DNA of 64,000 nucleotides from NCBI RefSeq assembly GCF_044383835.1, contig NZ_JBISEP010000010.1, positions 21,429 through 85,428 of the forward strand. Direction: 5' to 3'. The notes below the pieces were generated by a model. The model saw only the letters and a list, made by a program, of their open reading frames with translations, did not search any database and was not told the origin of the DNA. Source of the stretch: Paraliobacillus sp044383835. Lineage in GTDB: Bacteria; Bacillota; Bacilli; Bacillales; Amphibacillaceae. Position 1 is the first letter of the stretch. Each line of letters opens with the position of its first letter. The translations under genes were made by a program, and so were the position numbers. This document shows positions 35,077 to 44,306 of the stretch, piece by piece.

Positions 35077-35562
35077 ATGAACTGGGAAAAGCTTTTTGTT
35101 ATGCAAAAGCAATTAGATATGTACATACAATCGAATCATGCATTAGAAACAAGTGTATTATTCGATAAAAAAGTTTTAGCTCTGCTTGTAGAGATAGGGG
35201 AGCTTGCAAACGAAACACGTTGTTTTAAATTTTGGAGTAAAAAAGGACCGAGTGAAAGCAATGTTATTTTAGAAGAATACGTGGATGGGCTCCACTTTAT
35301 TTTATCACTTGGAATTGATCAGGACTTTGAACCTAAACAAATTGATATTTCAACAAGTCAAGCAGACACCACAGCATTGTTTCATCAAGTATATCAAGCG
35401 ATTATAGTTTTTAAAAATGAGCCAACTAATAAGAATTATCAACATTTATTTGGACTATTTTTACGATTAGGACAAGTACTTGGTTTTTCAGAAACAGCAA
35501 TTATGGCAGCTTACATAGATAAGAATGAAGTCAACTACAATCGACAAGATCAAAACTATTGA
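35077..35562 (+). CDS. Dimeric dUTPase (all-alpha NTP pyrophosphatase)
   Basis: A 161-residue all-alpha NTP pyrophosphohydrolase of the dimeric dUTPase type. The metal-binding helices are visible as LLVEIGELANETRCFKFWSKKG (ExxE) and NVILEEYVDGLHFILSLGID (ExxD). It hydrolyses dUTP to dUMP, keeping uracil out of DNA and feeding thymidylate synthesis. AGAGGGAG precedes ATG 35077. It is 62 bp upstream of ysdC. Not related to the trimeric dUTPases. Confidence 0.87.
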   Translation: MNWEKLFVMQKQLDMYIQSNHALETSVLFDKKVLALLVEIGELANETRCFKFWSKKGPSESNVILEEYVDGLHFILSLGIDQDFEPKQIDISTSQADTTALFHQVYQAIIVFKNEPTNKNYQHLFGLFLRLGQVLGFSETAIMAAYIDKNEVNYNRQDQNY

Positions 35563-35624
35563 GTGAAACCTTTTCATTTAGACAAGAATAAGTCTATAAT
35601 AAATATTAGAGGAGGACATACATA

Positions 35625-36710
35625 ATGACACAATTGAATGAAAAACTAATGATGCTTAAAGAATTAACTGATGCAAAAGGGATTTCAGGAAATGAAAAAG
35701 AAGCAAGAGAGGTAATGAAAAAATATATTGCTCCTTATGCTACAGAAGTGTATAACGATAATTTGGGTAGCCTAATTGCTAAAAAAGTAGGTAAGGAAGA
35801 CGGACCAAAAGTAATGGTAGCAGGGCACCTAGATGAGATAGGTTTTATGGTAACACGAATTGATGATAATGGCTTTTTATATTTCCAAACGATTGGTGGT
35901 TGGTGGAGCCAAGTCATGTTAGCGCAACGTGTTACGATTCAAACTACAAAGGGTGATGTTACTGGAATTATTGGGTCAAAACCGCCACACATTATGCCTG
36001 CTGAAGCTCGCAAAAAGCCATATGAAATAAAAGATATGTTTATTGATATTGGTGCATCTAGCCGTGAGGAGGCAGAGGAATTTGGTGTGAGACCAGGCGA
36101 TTCAGTAGTGCCATATTTTGAATTTACACAAATGAATAATGAAAAATTACTATTAGCGAAAGCATGGGATAATCGAATTGGCTGTGCAATTGCGATTGAA
36201 GTGTTGAAGAAATTAGATGGAGTAGACCACCCGAACGTAGTATATGGTGTAGGGACAGTGCAAGAAGAGGTGGGTTTACGTGGAGCAAAAACAGCGACAA
36301 GTACGATTGAACCTGATATTGGGTTTGCGGTGGATACTGGAATTGCTGGTGACACACCGGGTATTTCGCCGAAAGAAGCAGATAGTAAGCTTGGTGAAGG
36401 ACCACAAATTATCTTGTATGATGCTTCGATGATTTCTCATAAGGGTGTACGTGATTTTGTAGTAGAAACAGCAGAAACAAATGAGATTCCATTTCAATAT
36501 GCGAGCATAGCTGGTGGTGGAACAGATTCGGGTTCTATTCATTTAACGGCAAATGGTGTTCCAGCACTATCTATTACTATTGCAACGAGGTATATTCACT
36601 CACATGCTGCAATGATTCATCAAGACGACTTTGATCATGCTGTACAACTAATTGTAGAAGTGATTAAAGGATTGGATACTAATAAAGTGAAAGAAATAAC
36701 GTTTAATTAG
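35625..36710 (+). CDS. ysdC: M42 family metallo-aminopeptidase (YsdC)
   Basis: A 361-residue M42 peptidase/glucanase-family protein. Metal-ligand regions are clear: VAGHLDEIGFMV, KAWDNRIGCAIA, TVQEEVGLRGAKTA with the catalytic Glu pair, DTGIAGDTPG, and IATRYIHSHAAM near the C-terminus. Such enzymes form large cytosolic tetrahedral aminopeptidases. AGAGGAGG lies before ATG 35625. It ends in a bidirectional terminator. Confidence 0.93.
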   Translation: MTQLNEKLMMLKELTDAKGISGNEKEAREVMKKYIAPYATEVYNDNLGSLIAKKVGKEDGPKVMVAGHLDEIGFMVTRIDDNGFLYFQTIGGWWSQVMLAQRVTIQTTKGDVTGIIGSKPPHIMPAEARKKPYEIKDMFIDIGASSREEAEEFGVRPGDSVVPYFEFTQMNNEKLLLAKAWDNRIGCAIAIEVLKKLDGVDHPNVVYGVGTVQEEVGLRGAKTATSTIEPDIGFAVDTGIAGDTPGISPKEADSKLGEGPQIILYDASMISHKGVRDFVVETAETNEIPFQYASIAGGGTDSGSIHLTANGVPALSITIATRYIHSHAAMIHQDDFDHAVQLIVEVIKGLDTNKVKEITFN

Positions 36711-36733
36711 AAAACGCAAACGAAGATAAGGAA

Positions 36734-36776
36734 CAAAAAAAAGTTGCTGGAGTGTTTACTACAGCAACTTTTTATT
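36734..36776. terminator. Bidirectional terminator between ysdC and transglycosylase gene
   Basis: AAGTTGCTG / CAGCAACTT stem at 36741-36770 is flanked by A8 and T5, serving both convergent genes. Confidence 0.85.
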
Positions 36777-37384
36777 CAGACATATTGAGACATGATTTTG
36801 TTAACATAGTTTTGGGTTTCCTTAAAAGGAGGAATACCGCCGTACTTATCTACATTTCCTGGGCCTGCATTGTAAGCAGCAAGTGCTAACGAAGTATCTC
36901 CATTATATTTAGAAAGCATTTGTTTTAAATAACTTGTCCCACCGTAAATGTTTTGCTGCGCATCAAAGGAATCGGTTACACCAAGGCCTGCCGCAGTTCC
37001 TGGCATTAATTGCATATAACCTTGTGCTCCGGCACTACTGACAGCATGTTGATTAAAATTCGATTCTGCCTGAATGACAGTAGCAATTAAATTTCGATCA
37101 ACACCGTATTTGTTAGCCGCCTGATCAATTATAGTTTGCACGTCCTTGGAGATTTTTGATTGAATAGGTGATAGGCTATTATACAAGCGATTGTTAGTTA
37201 TTTGATTCGCTTGTAACTGACTTCGAATCGACGAATTAGATGAGGAGTGAAGCTGCTGTGTCATCATTGTTTTTAGCACATGCTGAAACATAGTAGAAGT
37301 ACTAGAATTAGCGCTAACTGTATTTGACGAGAAATTTGCCATTGCTTGAGCCTTCATCATGCTCTGTATCAATCGAATATCCAT
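36776..37384 (-). CDS. Lytic transglycosylase (SLT domain)
   Basis: A 202-residue protein. The first 95 or so residues are Ser/Asn/Gln-rich and of low complexity. The C-terminal SLT domain (about 98-202) has the catalytic glutamate in VIQAESNFNQHAVS, then GAQGYMQLMPGTAAGLGV and LALAAYNAGPGNVDKYGGIPPF. It cleaves peptidoglycan to anhydro-muropeptides. No classical signal peptide is visible, as in the related YjbJ/CwlQ of B. subtilis. ATG at 37382-37384 is preceded by AAAGGGGAT. Confidence 0.88.
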   Translation of the reverse strand: MDIRLIQSMMKAQAMANFSSNTVSANSSTSTMFQHVLKTMMTQQLHSSSNSSIRSQLQANQITNNRLYNSLSPIQSKISKDVQTIIDQAANKYGVDRNLIATVIQAESNFNQHAVSSAGAQGYMQLMPGTAAGLGVTDSFDAQQNIYGGTSYLKQMLSKYNGDTSLALAAYNAGPGNVDKYGGIPPFKETQNYVNKIMSQYV

Positions 37385-37479
37385 TATTGATCCCCTTTTT
37401 TCGACACTTATTAACAATAGTTTATCTGAAATAAGGGATCAAAGCAATGTTATTTATAAAAAAAATAAAAAATACTAGT

Positions 37480-37695
37480 TTAGTGTACTTGTTTCACACC
37501 CTGCTGCAATGCAGTTAACATTTCTTCTTTTTCATTGTTGTCTGATTCTTGCCAAATTAACTCAAACAAAACACCTAATCCAGGTAACATTTTTTCTTCG
37601 CCGCTTTGAATTGCATCGACAATAGTTTCTTCTAATTGCTCTTTATTATTATCTGAAATATTTTCTAAAATCGCCTTACGTAAATTTAAATCCAA
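37480..37695 (-). CDS. sspI: Small acid-soluble spore protein SspI
   Basis: A 71-residue protein, the same length as B. subtilis SspI, with DLNLRKAILENISDNNKEQLEETIVDAIQSG and EKMLPGLGVLFELIWQ. It is a minor spore protein made in the forespore. The TTG start at 37693-37695 is chosen because GAGGTG lies six bases upstream; a GTG nine bases earlier is part of that site. It sits between ysdC and ysgA as in B. subtilis. Confidence 0.93.
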   Translation of the reverse strand: MDLNLRKAILENISDNNKEQLEETIVDAIQSGEEKMLPGLGVLFELIWQESDNNEKEEMLTALQQGVKQVH

Positions 37696-37792
37696 TTTAA
37701 TCACCTCAGCATTTAATTTATTCTAAAATAGTTTGACCACATTACTGAAAAATATGTATGATAAGACATGAGATAAGAAAAGGATGAGCAGA

Positions 37793-38530
37793 ATGATTAC
37801 ATCGGTGAAAAATGAAACGATTAAGCAATGGAATAAACTGAAGAAAAAAAAGAATCGTGAACAAACAAACCAATTTTTAATAGAGGGAAACCATTTAGTA
37901 GAAGAAGTATTGAAAAGTGATTGGCCTATTGAAGCTATTATTGTGCAGGAAAACATAGACATCCCTTTTGATACGAGAGATTGTAACATTGTTATTGTTT
38001 CAAATAATGTAATGGAACATTTAACAGATACAAAAGCCCCCCAAGGGATCATGGCGGTAGTCAATCGTGCAGAAGTTCAATTAACAAGCAATCATCGCTT
38101 ACTATTGTTAGATTCGATTCAGGATCCTGGAAATGTAGGTGCAATGATCCGTACAGCTGATGCAGCAGGATTTTCAGGTGTTATTTTAGGTGAAAACACT
38201 GTTGATTTATTTAATGATAAAGTGATTCGATCGACACAAGGATCAATCTTTCACTTACCGATTATACAAGCTAATTTAGAAGAGATGTGCAAAAACTTAA
38301 AAAAAGAGGCTGTTTCTATATGGGCTTCCACATTAGACCGAGCAAATGCAATTAATGAACTAACTGTACCAGACAAAGTTGCATTGATTGTAGGGAATGA
38401 AGGAGCAGGTGTTTCTACTACTTTAATAGAACAAGCAGATAAACGTGTACATATTCCTATCTACGGTCAAGCTGAGTCATTGAATGTTAGTGTCGCTACT
38501 GGTATTATGGTCTATCAAATGGTTTTGTAA
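37793..38530 (+). CDS. ysgA: TrmH (SpoU) family RNA 2'-O-methyltransferase YsgA
   Basis: A 245-residue SPOUT methyltransferase. An N-terminal substrate-binding domain (about 1-95) precedes the knotted catalytic domain with motifs LLLDSIQDPGNVGAMIRTADAAGF, LIVGNEGAGVS and IPIYGQAESLNVSVATGIMVY. The likely substrate is rRNA, as inferred for the family. ATG 37793 gives better spacing from AAAAGG than the ATG three codons earlier. It lies upstream of pheST. Confidence 0.9.
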   Translation: MITSVKNETIKQWNKLKKKKNREQTNQFLIEGNHLVEEVLKSDWPIEAIIVQENIDIPFDTRDCNIVIVSNNVMEHLTDTKAPQGIMAVVNRAEVQLTSNHRLLLLDSIQDPGNVGAMIRTADAAGFSGVILGENTVDLFNDKVIRSTQGSIFHLPIIQANLEEMCKNLKKEAVSIWASTLDRANAINELTVPDKVALIVGNEGAGVSTTLIEQADKRVHIPIYGQAESLNVSVATGIMVYQMVL

Positions 38531-38557
38531 TAATTTCAGCTGTTTTTTGGTTAGTAG

Positions 38558-38586
38558 TTGCATATTAGATGATACTTTCCTATAAT
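38558..38586 (+). promoter_or_regulatory. Promoter of the pheST T-box leader
   Basis: TTGCAT at 38558-38563 and TATAAT at 38581-38586 are exactly 17 bp apart, about 340 bp before pheS. Confidence 0.8.
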
Positions 38587-38594
38587 AAAGGGAG

Positions 38595-38895
38595 CAATTC
38601 GAGAAAAACGTTTTTAGAAAAAAGAATAAAAATAAGCGAAGAAAGAGTCAGTAAACGTTACGGTGACACAATGTTTAGGGATAAAAAGCCATGGACTGTA
38701 AGCTTTTTTCATTGTAGTAAGGTTGAAATTTCACTCTGAAGCTGGCGTTTGGGACCTTGTTTTTTTACAAGTAAGAACGTTTCCGGAATGTTTTCCGTTA
38801 TCAATGAAAGTGGGCAAATGATGATTTGTCAACAAGGGTGGTACCGCGATCCAAGCCTCGTCCCTTTTCTAGGGGGTAGGGGCTTTTTTTATTGC
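38595..38895 (+). ncRNA. T-box riboswitch controlling pheST
   Basis: The T-box core AAGGGTGGTACCGCG is at 38834-38848. The terminator stem AGCCTCGTCCC / GGGGGTAGGGGCT (38853-38883) is followed by T6. Upstream 38600-38790 holds the expected stem I region, which includes an AGTA element at 38650-38653. A phenylalanine codon TTC occurs in the candidate specifier strand near 38780, but assignment is tentative. Uncharged tRNA-Phe would induce pheST. Confidence 0.88.
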
Positions 38896-38925
38896 AAAAA
38901 AATGTTATATAGGAGGGTATTAGAA

Positions 38926-39960
38926 ATGAAGGAACGTCTACAAACGCTTCAACAAGAAGCATTAAACAAAGTAAATCAAGCGTCAACACTGGAAACATTG
39001 CAAGCAATCAGGGTCTCTTATTTAGGAAAGAAAGGACCGATTACTGAAGTATTACGTGGGATGGGGAAATTATCTCCAGAAGAACGCCCAGTTATTGGAG
39101 ATCTGGCTAATAAAGTCCGAGAGTCAATTGCAACTGGATTGGATAATAAAAAAGCAGATCTTGAAGCGGAAGCGTTGGAAAAGAAATTAGAAACAGAACA
39201 AATTGATGTCACCTTACCAGGTCGTCCTGTCTCTGTTGGAGGACCACATTTATTAACAAGCATTGTAGAAGAAATAGAAAATCTATTTATTGGAATGGGC
39301 TTTGAAGTTAGAGAAGGACCAGAAGTCGAGACAGACTATTACAATTTTGAAGCTTTGAACTTACCAAAAGGCCATCCAGCACGAGACATGCAAGACTCTT
39401 TTTATATTACTGAAGAATTATTATTACGCACACACACTTCTCCGGTACAAGCACGAACAATGGGAAAATATAAAGGGAATAAGTCATTGAAAATGATTTG
39501 TCCGGGTAAAGTGTACCGTCGTGACACAGATGATGCGACACATTCACATCAATTTACTCAAGTAGAAGGTCTGTATGTGGATAAGGACGTACGAATGAGT
39601 GATTTAAAAGGTGTGCTAAATCGATTTGCAAAACAATTCTTTGGAGAAGAAAGAGAAATTCGCTTACGTCCAAGTTTCTTCCCATTTACAGAACCATCCG
39701 TAGAAATGGATATTTCTTGTAAGGTATGCCATGGTAAAGGCTGTTCTGTGTGCAAACAAACGGGTTGGATTGAGATACTAGGTGGTGGTATGGTACACCC
39801 ACGTGTGTTAGAAATGGCAGGATATGATCCAACTGTATATAGTGGGTTTGCATTCGGTATGGGGACAGAGCGAATTGCTATGTTGAAATACGGTGTTGAT
39901 GATATTCGATATTTCTATACCAACGATGTTCGATTCTTGTCACAATATTATAAAGCGTAA
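38926..39960 (+). CDS. pheS: Phenylalanyl-tRNA synthetase alpha subunit
   Basis: A 344-residue class II catalytic subunit, the B. subtilis length. It has an N-terminal coiled coil (about 1-85), then motif 2 (LLRTHTSPVQARTM / GKVYRRDTDDATHSHQFTQVEGL) and motif 3 (FAFGMGTERIAMLKYG). ATG 38926 follows AGGAGGG; an in-frame start at 38749 lies inside the T-box and is rejected. pheT starts 15 bp downstream. Confidence 0.97.
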   Translation: MKERLQTLQQEALNKVNQASTLETLQAIRVSYLGKKGPITEVLRGMGKLSPEERPVIGDLANKVRESIATGLDNKKADLEAEALEKKLETEQIDVTLPGRPVSVGGPHLLTSIVEEIENLFIGMGFEVREGPEVETDYYNFEALNLPKGHPARDMQDSFYITEELLLRTHTSPVQARTMGKYKGNKSLKMICPGKVYRRDTDDATHSHQFTQVEGLYVDKDVRMSDLKGVLNRFAKQFFGEEREIRLRPSFFPFTEPSVEMDISCKVCHGKGCSVCKQTGWIEILGGGMVHPRVLEMAGYDPTVYSGFAFGMGTERIAMLKYGVDDIRYFYTNDVRFLSQYYKA

Positions 39961-39974
39961 AAAGGAGGAATAAC

Positions 39975-42401
39975 ATGCTTGTTTCATTAAATTGGTTAAA
40001 AAATTATGTTAATTTACAAGGGTTAACCCCTGAAGCATTGGCAGATAAAATAACAAAAACAGGTATTGAAGTAGAAAGTATTGATTATGTTGCAGAAAAA
40101 AGTACTAATGTTGTAATCGGTTATGTAGAAAGTTGTGAAAAACATCCAAATGCGGATAAATTAAATCTATGTCAAGTGAATGTTGGTGATGAAACGTTAC
40201 AGATTGTGTGTGGGGCACCGAACGTTGCCGCTGGACAAAACGTTGCTGTTGCAAAACCGGGTGCTGTTTTGCCTGGCAATTTTAAAATTAAGAAAGCAAA
40301 GCTACGAGGAGTGGAGTCTAATGGTATGATTTGCTCCTTGCAAGAGCTTGGCATCGAAGGAAAATACGTACCAAAAGATGTAGCGGAAGGAATATTCGTT
40401 TTTCAAAATGATGTAGAAGTTGGAGCAGACGTATTACAATTATTAAATTTAGATGATGTTATTTTAGAGCTTGGATTAACACCGAATCGATCAGATGCAT
40501 TAAGTATGCTAGGTGTTGCTTATGAAGTAGCAGCTATTCTAGATGTAGATGTTAAACTACCTGATACATCAGTAAGTATGATTGAAGCAAAAGCGACAGA
40601 TACAGTTGGATTAAAGGTGGAAACTCCAGAACTAAATCCATATTATGCTGCATTTATTATTAAAGACATAGAAGTAGGACCATCACCTTTATGGATGCGA
40701 AATTATTTAATCGCTGCTGGTATTCGACCAATTAATAATGTGGTTGATATTACGAACTATGTGTTGCTTGAATATGGTCAACCGCTGCATGCATTTGACT
40801 TTGATAGATTCGATTCCAATCAAATTGTCGTTCGTCGTGCTAAACAAAATGAAACAATGACAACATTAGACGGACAAACAAGAGATTTAACGACAGATCA
40901 TTTAGTCATTACGAATGGGCAAGAACCTACAGCATTAGCAGGTGTAATGGGTGGAGCAAATGCGGAAGTATCAGATACCACAACAACGGTTTTATTAGAA
41001 ACAGCTTATTTTGATCCGAAAGCCGTTCGTATGGCATCAAAGCATCACGGATTACGTAGTGAGTCTAGTGCACGTTTTGAAAAAGGAGTGGACCCTAACC
41101 GTGTTTACGCAGCAGGTCTTCGGGCTTGTCAGTTATTAGCAGCCCATGCAAATGGAACCGTGCTAAGTGAGCCTATGATTTTTGATCAACTAGATAAATC
41201 AGAAAAACAAGTTGTAATGACAACGAATCGAATAAATAATCGTCTTGGAACAGAGATGACAAATGAAGATATTGCTTTAACATTGAAAAAGTTAGGTTTT
41301 TTGTTTGAGCAAAATGGAGAAACATTTGAAGTAACAATCCCAACAAGAAGACAGGATATTAGCCAATTTGAGGATATGTTAGAAGAAGTTGCTCGTATTT
41401 ATGGGTATGATCTATTGCCGTATACATTACCTCAAGGCGTAGCGCAAGCAGGTAGCTTAACGAAGGCACAAGAGCTGAAGCGTTTTGTGAAAAATTACTT
41501 TGAAGGTGCTGGTTTAAAGGAGGCTATTACTTACTCCTTAACAACAGATAATCGGGCGCAAATGTTAGTTAGTCCTGAGGTTAAAGAACAAGCGGTAACA
41601 CCAATTCGTTTAGCGATGCCAATGAGTGAAGAGCATAGTACACTTCGATTGAGTATGTTGCCAGAAATGCTTGATTCGTTAGCTTATAATGTCGCACGAA
41701 AGCAATACAATCTTGGTTATTATGAAGTAGGAACGATCTTTATTTCTGCGGAAGAAAAAGTGACAAAACAACCGAAAGAACTATTGCGAGCTGCTGCAGC
41801 GATAACTGGTGAATGGCTTACTCACCCTTGGCAACAAGAAAAGAAAGTAGTCGATTTTTTCTTAATTAAAGGAATTATGGAAGGATTGTTTGAACGATTA
41901 CATGTCCATGCAACATTTGAGCCTACGAAAATCGATGGCATGCATCCTGGACGTACGGCAATCGTGAAGGTAGATCATAAGGTAATCGGTTTTGTTGGTC
42001 AAGTACATCCGCAGCTTCAAAAAGATTTTGACTTGAAGGATACGTTTGTATTTGATATTGATTTAGCATATCTTATTGAACAACATGAAAACGAACCGAA
42101 CTTTAATAAAATACCACGATTCCCTACAGTTACTCGTGACATTGCATTGGTTGTGAATGAGACAGTTTCTGCAGGTGATATTCAACAAACCATTGCAAAA
42201 AATGCTGGTTCTTTATTGAAGGAAATACAGGTGTTTGACCTTTATCAAGGGGAGCATTTAGAGACAGGTAAGAAATCATTAGCGTTCCACTTACTCTATT
42301 TAGATCCAGAACGTACATTAACAGATGATGAAGTAGAAGCATCGTATCAAAAAATATTATTAGCAGTAAAAGATGAACATAAAGCTGAATTAAGAAGTTA
42401 A
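39975..42401 (+). CDS. pheT: Phenylalanyl-tRNA synthetase beta subunit
   Basis: An 808-residue subunit with an N-terminal tRNA-binding domain (about 40-150, GYVESCEKHPNADKLNLCQV), the B3/B4 editing domain (RPINNVVDITNYVLLEYGQPLHAFDFD), B5 (about 410-485), a catalytic-like core and a C-terminal ferredoxin-fold anticodon-binding domain (about 715-808, FPTVTRDIALVV). AAAGGAGG precedes the ATG. Co-transcribed with pheS. Confidence 0.97.
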   Translation: MLVSLNWLKNYVNLQGLTPEALADKITKTGIEVESIDYVAEKSTNVVIGYVESCEKHPNADKLNLCQVNVGDETLQIVCGAPNVAAGQNVAVAKPGAVLPGNFKIKKAKLRGVESNGMICSLQELGIEGKYVPKDVAEGIFVFQNDVEVGADVLQLLNLDDVILELGLTPNRSDALSMLGVAYEVAAILDVDVKLPDTSVSMIEAKATDTVGLKVETPELNPYYAAFIIKDIEVGPSPLWMRNYLIAAGIRPINNVVDITNYVLLEYGQPLHAFDFDRFDSNQIVVRRAKQNETMTTLDGQTRDLTTDHLVITNGQEPTALAGVMGGANAEVSDTTTTVLLETAYFDPKAVRMASKHHGLRSESSARFEKGVDPNRVYAAGLRACQLLAAHANGTVLSEPMIFDQLDKSEKQVVMTTNRINNRLGTEMTNEDIALTLKKLGFLFEQNGETFEVTIPTRRQDISQFEDMLEEVARIYGYDLLPYTLPQGVAQAGSLTKAQELKRFVKNYFEGAGLKEAITYSLTTDNRAQMLVSPEVKEQAVTPIRLAMPMSEEHSTLRLSMLPEMLDSLAYNVARKQYNLGYYEVGTIFISAEEKVTKQPKELLRAAAAITGEWLTHPWQQEKKVVDFFLIKGIMEGLFERLHVHATFEPTKIDGMHPGRTAIVKVDHKVIGFVGQVHPQLQKDFDLKDTFVFDIDLAYLIEQHENEPNFNKIPRFPTVTRDIALVVNETVSAGDIQQTIAKNAGSLLKEIQVFDLYQGEHLETGKKSLAFHLLYLDPERTLTDDEVEASYQKILLAVKDEHKAELRS

Positions 42402-42655
42402 CTAATGAAGTAGTTTATTTTTTGAGTGCAATTACATTGTACTGAAAAATGGACTGCTTTTTTTATAAGGTAAGAAAGAAAAATAGATCATGCTATCGTT
42501 AAATGGATATTAGGTTTGTGCTGTGAAAAATAACAGTAATAATTTGTTCAAAATAAAAACTTATTGCGATCACGCTTCGTCTAAATAAGTGAAAGTGGAA
42601 AAGTTGTTGGAAAATGGTCGGTTTAACGAAATACAGTATATAGGGGGAGTGGAGA

Positions 42656-43207
42656 ATGTACAAATTAATTATAAATGACGATACCTATATTTCGATATTA
42701 GAACCGAGACATTCAAGTGAGTTGTTTCAGCTAATTGACAATAGCCATAATAGCATTAGTCAGTGGTTATCCTTTCCGAGTAAAACAAACAGTGAAGAGG
42801 ATTCCAAGGTATTTATTGAAAAGTCTCTAAATCGCTTTGCAAATAACAATGGACATTGGTCTGGCATATGGCACCACGATAAATTGGTGGGTTCAATTGG
42901 TTTTTTATACATAGATTGGAGCAGTAAGAAGACAGAAATAGGTTATTGGTTAGGAAAAGAGTTTGAAGGAAAGGGTTTAGTAACAGGTGCATGTAAACTT
43001 TTTATAAGACATGCTTTTGAAGATTTGCATTTAAACAAAATTGAAATAAATATGGCGACTAAAAATAGTAAAAGCAGAGCGATCCCCGAGCGATTAGGGT
43101 TTAAAGAAGAAGGTATTATAAGAGATTTTGAATACTTGAATGGTCAATATTTAGATAGAGTATTTTATGGACTTCTTAAGGAGGAGTGGTCAAATCAGCG
43201 AAAATAA
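42656..43207 (+). CDS. GNAT family N-acetyltransferase (RimL type)
   Basis: A 183-residue acetyltransferase resembling RimL and B. subtilis YdaF. The acetyl-CoA loop appears as IGYWLGKEFEGKGLVTGACKLFIRHAFEDL, followed by LNKIEINMATKNSKSRAIPERLGFKEEGIIRDFEYLNG. The usual Asn before SxxxxE is present. The substrate, protein N-terminus or small molecule, is unknown. GGGGGAG precedes ATG 42656. It is the first gene of the accessory stretch after pheT. Confidence 0.85.
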   Translation: MYKLIINDDTYISILEPRHSSELFQLIDNSHNSISQWLSFPSKTNSEEDSKVFIEKSLNRFANNNGHWSGIWHHDKLVGSIGFLYIDWSSKKTEIGYWLGKEFEGKGLVTGACKLFIRHAFEDLHLNKIEINMATKNSKSRAIPERLGFKEEGIIRDFEYLNGQYLDRVFYGLLKEEWSNQRK

Positions 43208-43241
43208 AAGTTCCGTAATTTGGTCATTAGTGGGCTAGTAA

Positions 43242-43355
43242 ATGAATCGTTTTTGGAAATTAAATGTTACCAGTATGCTATATGCTGTTATAATATTGGT
43301 ACCTATTGAACTGTTTATAAACGTCTCACGCTTCAATTTATTCATTTTAACTTGA
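43242..43355 (+). other. Short membrane-peptide ORF, probable gene remnant
   Basis: ATG 43242 opens a 37-residue ORF, MNRFWKLNVTSMLYAVIILVPIELFINVSRF, with one membrane segment. There is no clear ribosome-binding site. A second hydrophobic stretch without a start follows at about 43567-43722 (FRLIELQNTAILFMITVFLANATILLYKSHG). The 520-bp gap between the GNAT and MazG-like genes looks like decayed membrane-protein sequence. Confidence 0.3.
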
Positions 43356-43729
43356 TGTAGCAAAACAATAATGAAATGGGATCGTATGTTGCTTTTAAAA
43401 GAAAAAAATATATTGGAGATAAAGGAATGTATTAAATAAGTTGGGGGAACAAATGAAACCTTGTTAAATGGTTGGAAGTTGATAGAAATTAAGCTTAATC
43501 TAGAACAGTATGCACAACTGCTCACATAACACTAACACTTGCTCAACCATAAACAAAGGTATGATTATGTTTAGCTAATTCTTTCATAGACTTCCGGTTA
43601 ATTGAACTACAAAATACAGCTATACTTTTCATGATTACAGTCTTCCTAGCAAATGCAACAATTCTATTATACAAAAGTCATGGTTATTTGTTTACCTTTA
43701 TGGTAATGGAGTTTAAGGAGTGAGAAAAA

Positions 43730-44050
43730 ATGGATGTAACTGCATTTCAACAAAGGGTAACTGATTATTATGAAAATAGAGGCTGGTCCGAATTAGACAT
43801 TTTTACTCGTATCGGCTTTTTAGCAGAAGAAACAGGAGAAGTAGCACGAGCCATACGTGCCCTGGAAATTGGGAGAGATAGGCCAGATGAAGTAACAGAA
43901 TCATTTATGAACAATAGAAGGGCCTTAGTAGAAGAGTTAGAGGATGTATTAGGTAACGTCATTGTGATCGCCAATACATATAATATTTCTTTGGAAGAAG
44001 TATTTCATTCTCATAAGGAGAAACTCTCAAAGCGTTACTCTCATGAATAA
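43730..44050 (+). CDS. MazG-like nucleotide pyrophosphohydrolase
   Basis: A 106-residue all-alpha NTP pyrophosphatase domain. Metal sites are seen in GFLAEETGEVARAIRALE (ExxE) and LVEELEDVLGNVIVIANTY (ExxD). Single-domain MazG-like proteins hydrolyse non-canonical or modified NTPs; the exact substrate is unknown. AAGGAGTGAG precedes ATG 43730. It stands alone, next to a GNAT and a DUF3885 gene. Confidence 0.85.
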   Translation: MDVTAFQQRVTDYYENRGWSELDIFTRIGFLAEETGEVARAIRALEIGRDRPDEVTESFMNNRRALVEELEDVLGNVIVIANTYNISLEEVFHSHKEKLSKRYSHE

Positions 44051-44306
44051 TTATTATCCTTATCAGAACTAATAAAGGAAAAATGAATCATGGTGGTTGT
44101 AGTTACTCATTTGAAGCTATTTGGAAAAAGATTATGTTAACACAAGGCATTGGATATTTTTTTAGTGTTTTTGCTTTGATTTTAAAGTTTTCTTGCCGTG
44201 AATAGAACGACAAGATTTTAAAAGTGTATGCCAAAACTCAGTGCAATAAGGAATAAAATTGTGAAGGAATCAAGCTAGCTTTTAAGCATGAGAAGGGAAA
44301 TAGTAA

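Noticed and set aside
34860..35168. Plus-strand ORF over the ysdB start
   Set aside because: It is antisense to ysdB, overlaps the dUTPase start, and has an unnatural composition rich in Tyr, Arg and Cys.
38749..38925. N-terminal extension of PheS
   Set aside because: The in-frame codons translate the T-box and terminator hairpin; the family start is at 38926 with a strong ribosome-binding site.
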